From: Clavelina lepadiformis
Lineage: Eukaryota > Chordata > Ascidiacea > Aplousobranchia > Clavelinidae
Assembly (NCBI RefSeq): GCF_947623445.1
Contig: NC_135242.1
Span: 1,612,001 to 1,676,000, forward strand
Reading direction: 5' to 3'
Length of the DNA: 64,000 bases
The translations under genes were made by a program, and so were the position numbers. Below the pieces are notes generated by a model. The model saw only the letters and a program-made list of their open reading frames with translations. It was not told where the DNA came from and searched no databases. Shown here in pieces: positions 55,528-64,000 of this stretch (position 1 is the stretch's first letter; every line of letters starts with the position of its first letter).

Positions 55528-57737
55528 TTAATCAAGAAGTTGCTTGTTGCAATGTAAAATATTCAATGCTTCTAAGTGACTTCCGGTAAGTCGAGATCTC
55601 AAGACGGTAGCAGTTAGCCCTGCGCTGGAGAAGCACCTTTCTGATGCTGCAGATGATGCTGGCAGCGAAAGGTATTTCAGGCAAATGCTGTACAACATCG
55701 GGAATTCGTTTTGTTTTACATTCCAATACTCCAACACGTCTGTGTTATTGGAGTTCTCTTTTAGGTTGGCTGAAACCTTATTATTTACAATAGTGTCAAT
55801 GTCAGCTCCCTCATCATCTGCATCTCCTTGGTTGCTTTGTTGTACCTCCATTCCTAAATTAAACAAATTTTCCATCATGGAAACAGAACTGTGGCCAACA
55901 GGAATGGGATTATGGGTTGGTGGCGGTGCTATCATTGCTGCGGTTGTGTCAGACTCAGACTGAGAAATCATTTTTGATTTTAAATGCTGGCGAACCCTTG
56001 TTGCATAATGTGTTTTAAAATACTTTTCTTTGTATGCTGGGTGAAGCCATGTTGCAATATGAAATAATGATGGAAATGGAACATCATCAGATGCAACAGC
56101 AAAGTCAAATCTGCATTCTATAGCAGATTTTATCTTTTGTCTAAATGCCGAAATATGCACACTAGCACTACTTGTAGAGGAGCCTGAGGAGGAGCTTGAA
56201 TAGTTACTTAACAGCCCTTTAATTAATGGTATAATGGCTGCAGTTGTCACATATTGATCTCCTTCAATAAAGTCACTGGCCACCTTAAGAGGTAACAGTT
56301 CTTCCATGAGTCCTTTAAGCAAGAACCAGTGATGATCCCTGATTTCCAAGTGGCTTGCTTTGGAACGGCTTGTAACTGTAGTGTCGCTTAGAATTTGCCG
56401 CACCATCCACTGGAGGTGGCAAAGCCTTTGAATCATCTCAAAGGTAGAATTCCACCTTGTAGCCACATCCAGCACTAATTCCAATGCACCGCTTTCACTT
56501 TCACCCTGTTGTTGTTGCCGCTGTAACGATCGCAAAGCTTCTGCTGCCTTGTGTGACTGCTTAAAATATTGCACCAGATGCCTTGCAGCTGCTAGAGCAG
56601 ATTTTATAGCAGGTAAGGAACAAGCATCTTTGATGCACAATTGCAGAGTATGTGCCGAGCATCGAACATGTGTCCAGTTATGCCGTTCATTTAAAATTTC
56701 ACATGCACGAACCATGTTGCTACCATTGTCTGACACCACAGCAAATATTTGACCTGGGCTCAGTGAATACTCCTCCAGTGTGGACTCAATCCAGTCTGCT
56801 ATATTAATACCAGTGTGAGAGTTAATGACTTGCTTAGTTGCGATAACAAAAGTTTGTAACTGACCAGTCTCGGTGTCCAAGCAGTGGGCTGTTACACCAA
56901 TGTATGATTGTTGGCACAAACTAGACCACAAATCTGTGGTGAAAGATATATGATTAGCTGCCGACAAAATGTTTGTGATCTTCTTTTTGCACTTCAGTAG
57001 CATGCTGTCCAGCTTCCTCGTAAACGTCATTCTTCCTGGCATGTCATAACCAGGTGCCAAAAACTGGATAAGTTGCTTGAAGTTGCTACCTTCAACGAGG
57101 TTAATTGGCCTTAGATCTCCAACAATTACGTTCATAATAAGGCTGGTAACTTTGGCTTCCTGGGTTGGAGTGAAAGCACGATGAATGTGTCCATCTAACA
57201 AAGTTTGATGGGGCCTTTTTTTGCTGCTGGTGGATGTGGTGTCACTGTATCACTGAAGAAAAAAATGCTAGTCAGGCTAAAGACTACTAATACTATTAAG
57301 AAATTCGATTAATCATTATTAAATCCTGGAATAAATTCTCAATAATTGATGCTTGTGTTACTTTGATCTTTATCAAACAATTCACTTTTTTAAGTTTGTT
57401 AATTGTTGCAATATAGAAAAATTACTTATAGACAAGACACATGAGATATGTCATATGTGTTGTGTTATTGTTACACATAATGTGTTATAACTTACCTTTG
57501 TTTAGAACTTTCACCACTGTTATTATTTGCGCTTGCAGTCGCAGAGAGACTGCCTTCAATTCCGCTGATATTTAAAAACAGATGCTTTGTCTTCAAGTGC
57601 TTCAACAGACTGCCAGTACTGTTGCAATATGATAAAATTCCCTTGCAATGGCGACAAACCACTCTATTTTTTTCATCTGGCGAAGAAAAATGTTCCCACA
57701 CGCTGGAACTTTTTCTTCGCCCACTACTAGTCGACAT
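55528..57737 (-). CDS. hAT transposase (BED finger, two exons)
   Basis: Exon 1 (57496-57737) starts MSTSSGRRKSSSVWEHFSS and has a BED zinc finger (VCRHCKGIL...LLKHLKTKH). A donor ending CAAAG then gtaag joins, in phase, to exon 2 (55528-57244) after a gatacag acceptor, giving SDTTSTSSKKRPHQT and about 652 residues in total. Catalytic features: FTTDLWSS (first Asp), VVSDNGSNM (second Asp) followed by CSAHTLQLC, DVATRWNST, and the C-terminal dimerisation block LPASSAASERCFSSAG. No stop or frameshift seen. It would excise and insert the element by cut and paste in the nucleus. Nearest class: Ac-like/ZBED-type hAT. Confidence 0.92.
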
Positions 57738-57823
57738 AATGCAGTGATAATATAGATTGATCTCAACTTCAACTTCCTCCTCAACCTTCTGATATTGGCG
57801 AACCCTTTTTGCTGCTGTCAAAG

Positions 57824-58259
57824 CAGTTGGCGGACCCCTGAAGTTTAAGCAAACTAAGGGTTCTGAGACTGAGACTGCACTTAAATGTTTCTTTGCTTAG
57901 TTTTACTTAATAGTCTTGGTGCACAACTGCGCTATTCATTCAAAATAACCTCAAACTATGCGGATATTTTTACTTAAAATCACTGTATCCAGCTGTCTTC
58001 TCGTATAATCCGCAATCTAGTGCATCATAAATTCATAATAGGTCTTACCTGCGGGTGATAAATCTAAATAAGCTTTTGTATTGTCCCATCACAATAGGCA
58101 ATTAAGCAAATGTTCAAGCCTATTTCAAAAAGCAATGATAAACAGCAAACATTTTTAAAAACTCTTACTTTATGTTGCAAATTTGGAAGTTCTCACGGAC
58201 CAACTGAAAACGTTTCGCGGACCCCCAGGGGTCCGCGGGCCTCCGATTGAGAACCACTG
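57824..58259. mobile_element. Possible hAT MITE nested in the hAT element
   Basis: The right end, read in reverse, starts CAGTGGTTCTCAATCGG, a common hAT end. The left end has CAGTTGGCGGACCCCTG. The ends share GCGGACCCCTG, but the left has lost about 10 bases. No 8-bp duplication. It may instead be part of the host element's own 5' region. Confidence 0.4.
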
Positions 58260-58675
58260 CTGCTTACTTGATTAGTTGATTACGAATCTCCCATTCACTC
58301 CCAAGCGTTGGGGAGTGAATCAATGCGCGCGGCGTTGGGGAGTGAATCAATGTGCGTGACTTCACTGTACAATACACACGTAATGAATCATTCGCCCGCA
58401 CACACATGCAGCGCTTGCAAACTTCAGCTTTTTCGTTGGCTTCATCGTTTTGCGTTACTGATGATTAAACTAAAATCTAGACAGGACAAATTATTAACTC
58501 GTCATTATTTTCGAATCCTGAGATCCGAAAATAAACAGCAAATAAGATTCGAATACATTGAGATTCGAATCTCTAAGATTCGATATTCTATATTGTGCAT
58601 CCCTATCAATAACTTTATATGTTTCATGAAACATAAATTTTCCCTATGTGTTTATTTTTGGAAAATATGTTGTTT

Positions 58676-59530
58676 TTTCATGAAGTTTATCCAAACACAA
58701 TGTCAGTTTTTCCTTTTGTTGAAGCTATCAAACAAAAACCTTTGCTGTTGCAGCATTGGGATATTTCTGAAACTGATCGACCAAGTATATCCATTTCAAC
58801 AATGTTTTTTCATCAATCGGAGGTTGGAGTAAGGGCCACATTTAAAACAGTTGTTCCTTGAAGTTGTATTGAAAGAAATTCAGATGAAGAATGCAGCGAT
58901 TCTGTAGAAATGTTTTTCGTTGAACCAAGCGCAAGTGATAGAAACAATGCCTTGCAATGCTGATGCTCGGTTGTTTGTTGGAAATTACAAAGAAATTGAT
59001 TTTTCGTGCAATTTTTGTGAAAAATCATTCAAACGCCTAACAATCTTTAAAACTTATCTAAGAACTCACACAGTAGAACGACCTTATCAATACATCGTTT
59101 GTGAAAAGTCATTTTCCTGAAGCGTTTATTTCAAAAAGCATATGAGAATCCATATCTGAGAGCATAATTATCAATGCCAGGTGTGTGAAAAATCATTTGC
59201 CCAAACTAGCAATTTGAAAACTCATTTGATAACTCACACTGAAGAGCAACCTTATCAATGCCAGGCGTGTCACATGTCATTAACCAGAAGCACCGATTTG
59301 CAAGAATATAAGAAAACCTATTACAGCACCATCCAACCATGGACTGTCATCCAGATAATATGCTAGTTGATGTTTTATTGAAAGAAATCAGTGATTTAAT
59401 ATCACAAGAATTCAAATCAATGCGATTGGATATGCAGATTGAAGAAACAAAGGAAACTGAAACCATGAACAATGCAATGTCCCACCAAAGAAACATCACT
59501 ACCATTAGTGTCAGATGACAATTATGTATT
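58676..59530 (+). pseudogene. Type-2 zinc-finger relic and module remnant
   Basis: Acidic part MSVFPFVEAIKQKPLLLQHW (from 58700) runs to a TGA at 58859; SCIERNSDEECSDSVEMF continues after it, then broken fingers to 59120 and two more at 59181-59290. The start-module remnant begins at 59338 (atggactgtcatccag) and decays by 59520. Less eroded than the parallel relic at 32625. Confidence 0.75.
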
Positions 59531-59680
59531 TTTCCTAGACTCCCATTACCGATATGCTATGCATTTTGTTTGTCTTTTTGCTTGATATATTAGACATTAT
59601 GACAATGTAGTGTCTAGAAGCATTGTATTTGAGGAAATTTTATCGCATCCCGCTGAGGCATTGTTTACATTAAAGCGATT

Positions 59681-60327
59681 GTTTAACCAGGTTGAAAACT
59701 CAACTAAGCAAGGCAATTTGAAACGTTATTAATCATCATTAAATTAAACAATGTTATCATAAACCAAACTGTTGAATCAGTTGGAATAGTTTTCACTAAT
59801 AAAAATACTATAATTTGACAATCTGAAGTGAATTTAAAGCTTTCAATTAACTCAATGGTCATTGATCAGTGGTCATGGTCATTGGTCAGTGATTTCAACA
59901 ACACGTCAAACATACTTTAACAAGTAAATCGGATATAACTTTCCTAAATGTGTTGCTCTAAGATTTTTAAGTGATTTGAGCATTGTTTATGGTGTGTGCC
60001 AGGTATGTGTGTGTACCACTGTTTATGGTGTGTTGTTTCATTTAGTATTATTACGAGTGTTTTGCATCTTGAAATTATGCAGAAGTCTTTAGAAACCTAT
60101 TCTTTCAAAACAACAGGGAATCTTTTCCTTTTTTTTGTGTATTTTGGTTTTTGTATGTGACAGTTACTGCTGCTTTTCACTCTGTGGGTAAAGTTTGAAG
60201 ATAGAGTCCTGAAAGTTGTTGTAGTTGTTTGTCGAGTAGTTTACCTGATGCAATGTAAGTTGTGTTTGTGATAAAATTGGAGCAAGACATTGTGGTTGCC
60301 ACCACCCTTTAGTAACAATCGTGGATT
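59681..60327 (+). promoter_or_regulatory. Unit leader, last copy
   Basis: GGTTGAAAACTCAACT (one base off the repeat), tggtcattgatcagtggtc block, GT-rich stretch and aaaacaacagggaatctttt. It runs into the third-type locus, as at 6262-6900, so 6262-7250 and 59681-62640 are paralogous segments. Confidence 0.4.
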
Positions 60328-60338
60328 GACATTGCCAT

Positions 60339-61610
60339 AGGCGCCGAAGTTTACAAAATGTAGGGTGGAAAAGTTAATGGGTTTGGGAATTCCCCGTGTC
60401 AAGGATTGTTGTAAAAACACAAAACAACATAAAATATACTTCTAATCAACGTTATTTGCGATAACAGCCATGCTACAAGTTTTTGCTTTTTATAAAAATT
60501 CTAGACTTGTTGGTTATGCTAACCTAACACTTATAGCTCAATTGTATTTATCGTCCGTGATTTTCTGCACTTCTTCTAGTTTTGCTCTCGCTATTCTCTT
60601 TAAACTCTTCGCATGCGTCGTCCCAAGGTTATTTTTGGTCATTATGTTTGTCTGTACAGACGTAACACCAGAGATGGGAAAACAATTCCAACAAAAGCAT
60701 ATCAGTCGAATCCGGTTAATTGCATAGTCAATTTGCCAAACCTTTTTATGAATTATTATGATTTTTATGAATTAACGAATTATGCGTTTATGCAAAAGTG
60801 CAAATTCCACTTATTTTCTTACTTGACATGCGACGCTGGTCACGTGTAAAGACGTCAACACGCAAAACACTAACGTTTATTGTGTATAGCGATCATTCAT
60901 TCATTCAAGCACACAAAAGATGAAAACATGCTTTCTTGCATTTGTGTTTTTAAGCGAACAAATGTGGCCATGTCCGCCCCTTCAAACTGTAATCGTTGGC
61001 GAATTGTATGAAGTACATGCAGAACTTCTTTATTTTTTGGTGTTGTCACAGCGATTGCGTCAGCAGAGCTTTCTTTATTGTTGTCGTCTTTTTCAACTTG
61101 TTTGTTTCGTAAAACGTCTTCACATATTACGGCATAATCTTAACGCAACGCTTAAATGAAACTAAAACAGTACGAATGTTAATGTGTGCGTATTGACAGC
61201 CACGTGTTAATGCTTAAATTGAGTATTGTTGGTTTCATTGTTTCGTAACAAAGCGCACTTCAAGTCACAAAGCTTACGCATTGCGTGTGCGCTCCCAGTG
61301 CGCGCTGTTTTCAATTTTATCTTTCAAAACATTTTTGAATAATCGAATAAATTATCTTCATTTTATTCAATTAACCGGATTATGCAATAAACCGTTATGC
61401 AATAAACCGAAGTATTGTCTTTACAAATGATAGACTGCGCCTACGGTTCGGGACTTGCGCCCTTTATGCGATAAAACGAATTATGTGATTATCCAGAATG
61501 CAATTAACCGGATTTGATTGTATAACGTTTTGAACATAAAATCGCTATTATTTGTTAGAAAAATCCAGGGTGGAAAAATCCACCCTGTCCACCCAGGTTC
61601 GGCGCCCGTG
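60339..61610. mobile_element. GGCGCC-ended element in the third-type locus
   Basis: Flanked by the 11-bp direct repeat GACATTGCCAT (60328-60338, 61611-61621); the uninterrupted site is at about 6906. Ends AGGCGCCGAA and TTCGGCGCC are inverted, with agggtgga-type repeats inside each end. An 11-bp duplication is in the range of Mutator-like elements, but the family is not assigned. It contains the nested element 60703-61520. Short ORFs inside are of no recognised family. Confidence 0.75.
60703..61520. mobile_element. Nested pogo/Tigger-like MITE
   Basis: Ends CAGTCGAATCCGGTTAATTG and, reversed, CAATCAAATCCGGTTAATTG form a 23-bp inverted repeat with two mismatches (through GCAT). TA follows on the right; on the left TA lies one base out. 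The CCGGTTAA-rich ends resemble the element at 62858. No transposase. Confidence 0.65.
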
Positions 61611-61736
61611 GACATTGCCATCCTGTATGCCTTGAAGTCGGCGCCTATCATATATTGTACCATTCTTGTTTTTTACACCAACCAATTTCTTCAGGAAGTA
61701 GCATGTAATTAGTTACATTTATTATTAACATGAACT

Positions 61737-62650
61737 ATGGAACGTGACCTTGGTACAATGCAAGTTGATGTTGCATTGAAAACTAACAGTCACGTTAATG
61801 CCATTTTACAAGAATTAAAATCAATGCGACAAGATATGAAGATGGAATTTGCAAAAGTGCAAAAAAACATGGATATGGCTTCAAAGATTCTTGCAGAAAC
61901 AAAGACAGTTGAAACAACAAACAACGCAAGTCCAATTGAAATATAGAACCTGCTAATGGCATTTGTATTGAGCAAGTTTATTCTGAGGAGCCACCAGTCC
62001 TTTCTCTTATTGAAACTGTCAAAGAAGAATCTTTGCTATTGGAAGAATTTCAAATTTCACAAACTGAATCTGATAACCCAAGTATATCCATATTAAACAA
62101 ATTTCCTCCTCTCTCAAAAAAGGAGTAATATTACAATTAAAGCTGTTGAGCCACAAAGCTATGTTAATTAGTAAAGTCAGTACATGATGCTTTATGCTCA
62201 TATGTGTCTGGTCAAAGTGACAAAGTAAAACAGTTTTGGTGCAATTTTTGTGATAAATTATTCCAACACAAAACAAACTTGATCTCGATTGGGTGGGCGA
62301 CCTTATCAATGCCAGTTGTGTCACAAGTCATTTACCGAACTAAACCCACTCCAGCGTCCAACAAGAACTCACACAGAAAAGCAACCTTATTCATACCGGT
62401 TGTGTGAAATTTGATTAAAGCCAAGCATGTTTTTGACACCTCATATGAGAAGTCACACACTTGAGACACCTCATCAATGCAATATGTGTGAAGAGATGTG
62501 TCAGAGGTGTCAGGATTTGGTTTCCCAAAAATGTTCTTTGCGTAGTCATGTGATTATTCATACTGGAAAGCGACCTTAACTATGATTTTTTTGTCAGAAA
62601 TCATTTATCTTCAAAGGATATTTGTTTAGACATATTAGAACTCACACTGG
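61737..62650 (+). pseudogene. Third-type zinc-finger pseudogene
   Basis: ATG 61737 begins MERDLGTMQVDVALKTNSHV, then the module helix (ILQELKSMRQDMKMEFAKV) and KILAETK, ending at TAG 61945. An acidic core related to IKEEPLLLEE is readable beyond (gtcaaagaagaatctttgc). Finger pieces from 62230 onward are all damaged, including a second block to 62650 (tcacactgggacatgacc). Paralog of the shorter relic at 6780-7252. Confidence 0.7.
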
Positions 62651-62857
62651 GACATGACCATACAAACGCAAATATTGTGAAAAAGTGCATGGACAAAAAT
62701 TTAACCTTAAAAAACATTACAAACCATTCATCCAGATGTTACATTAATTTATTTGCATTTTAGTTTCCGCTCTTACATGTCTTATCGGTAACTTTCTATA
62801 TTTCATGAAACATAAAATTGCACTATATTGGTTGTTTATTGGTTTGGTACAGATGTA
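62651..62857 (+). other. Unit 3' region before the MITE
   Basis: Noncoding unit-end sequence (ttatcggtaactttctatatt) parallel to 53366-53490, split at TA by the following element. Confidence 0.5.
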
Positions 62858-63723
62858 CAGTGGGACCTCGTTAATCCGGACCCCGATGAACCGGAATCGC
62901 CGCTATCCGACACAAAACTGCCGGGAACGGATTTCTTCCTATGCATTTTACCCCTTGAATCCGGAAACCCCGCTGTCCGACTCCGACACAAAAGTTTTGG
63001 AACAAGTGTGCTAAATCAATAGCAATAAAATCCGATAAACCGGATTATTAACAGTTAAGCGAAAATGATTCACGATTGTCCTAATACAGTAGCCTATGTA
63101 GTTAGTTGACGAAACAATTGCCGATTATTATCTACGCATAATTACGTTGCGTATTTCATAGTATGACTAAAAAGCTGTGCGACTTACTCAGCTGTAACTG
63201 ACAAAGTATTTCCGCGGTCGCAAAAAAATATTTCCGGTCGGTATTTCCGCGGTCGCAAAAAAATACGTACATTACGTAGGTTGAGTGCGGCAATCTATTG
63301 AAGACATACTGCTGCGACTCAATCGTGCTATCAGGTTTTGATATCGCATTGCGCAAAAATTGGAAACAGGCCTAAGAAAGTTCTAGACTGCTGGTCCCGC
63401 CGGAATGCTTCGCCATGCAAGAGCGGTTGTCAAACCGATTTGCGGCCGCATGTTCGTCACTTCTGGCTTAGAGCATTCGTGTTTAATACTGTGGTTCTGG
63501 GGTTCGACACTGGGTCGGATCATACAATAAATATAATTTTATTTTAGTTGCTGTCCAGCCAGAAACTCGGTACTTAGAATTGGAGTAAGGTGCATACTGC
63601 GTTTTGAACACGGTGCTGCATTTGCAAGATTGATTGATTTTTTACTTTCCAATAATCCGGATACCCCGCTAAACCGACATTTTTTGACGAAACGAAGTGG
63701 TCCGGATTAACGAGGTCTCACTG
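62858..63723. mobile_element. Tigger/pogo-like MITE
   Basis: 866 bp with TA on both sides (62856-62857, 63724-63725). Ends CAGTGGGACCTCGTTAATCC and, reversed, CAGTGAGACCTCGTTAATCC differ by one base. The empty site gatgtataccaatttcaatg is at about 53486. Inside, a 24-bp block tatttccgcggtcgcaaaaa is repeated at 63207 and 63242 (35-bp period). No transposase. Confidence 0.9.
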
Positions 63724-64000
63724 TATACCAATTTCAATGTGGAGGAAAACTACTTAATTAAAAAATTGTGAAAATTATGTTGGATTGTTTTCATATATTC
63801 ATTTGTTGGGTTTTTATAAGTATAGACTTGTTGTACCCGATTTCATATATGATCATGTTTTTTTGATACACGTTTAAGATAAACTCTAAAGTTTATGATA
63901 CTTGACCTGGTTTACAATTTTCTGGGGTTGATAGATCCAATTTTAGTTTTAAAATTGCTGTTCATGTGTGGAGAAAGCATTAGTCAAGTGTTTTATTTAA
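63724..64000 (+). other. Unit 3' region
   Basis: Parallels 53484-53770 (gtggaggaaaactacttaatt, gatacttgacctggtttac, gagaaagcattagtcaag). The next type-2 unit probably begins beyond the window edge. Confidence 0.5.

Larger units (their letters stand above)
55288..58605 (-). mobile_element. hAT transposon, apparently complete
   Basis: 3318 bp. Ends TAGGGATGCACAATACAGAAT-type and its reverse complement match at 20 of 21 positions. The 8-bp duplication TCAATAAC lies at 55280-55287 and 58606-58613, and a paralogous empty site is at about 32527. Subterminal repeats are present: ctagaat motifs on the left, gattcgaat motifs on the right. Near 58290-58350 an inverted ATTCACTCCC/GGGAGTGAAT and a two-copy gcgttggggagtgaatcaat repeat occur. 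A possible nested MITE lies upstream of the transposase. Confidence 0.95.

Overview
This is AT-rich animal (metazoan) nuclear DNA. Genes have introns, the transposons are eukaryotic, there are long arrays of C2H2 zinc fingers, and part of an iodothyronine-deiodinase-like selenoprotein is present. A 15-base match on the minus strand (36514-36528) to the Ciona spliced leader, as I remember it, makes a tunicate/ascidian plausible but does not prove it. No bacterial features, rRNA, tRNA or CRISPR array were seen.

Layout. (a) 1-2950: edge of an unknown repeat, then copy 1 of a dispersed segment called R1 here, split by a non-autonomous hAT element. (b) 2960-11230, 30900-44030 and 53230-64000: a head-to-tail array of C2H2 zinc-finger genes and pseudogenes, all on the plus strand. 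They share a non-finger N-terminal module: a heptad-like helical segment, then an acidic segment with a VxxIKEEPLLL (SUMO-type) core. Genes open from ATG to stop are at 3646, 31027, 41108 and 54107, plus a fingerless one at 7439; the rest are decayed. (c) 14500-18900: three more diverged, broken zinc-finger loci, two of which carry a recognisable relative of the same module. (d) 19054-28384: a young LTR retrotransposon with gag, pol, env and a fourth gag-like ORF; pol has one in-frame stop. (e) 28692-29331: minus-strand deiodinase-like exons with an in-frame TGA. (f) 11232-13667 and 33097-35532: two apparently identical, oppositely oriented 2436-bp DNA transposons with 3-bp TSDs. (g) 44030-53100: gene-poor, with R1 copies 2 and 3, several MITEs and a diverged LTR. 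(h) 55288-58605: a hAT element whose transposase is open across one intron, with matching TIRs and an 8-bp TSD.

How it fits together. The locus looks like a lineage-specific zinc-finger cluster evolving by tandem duplication, finger-block duplication, module copy-number change and rapid pseudogenisation, while many transposon families insert into it. By analogy with KRAB or ZAD zinc-finger clusters, the shared module is the likely effector or oligomerisation domain and the arrays probably bind selected DNA targets, possibly transposons. That functional reading is inference; the architecture is visible. Because the units are paralogous, neighbouring copies supply natural empty sites for several insertions.
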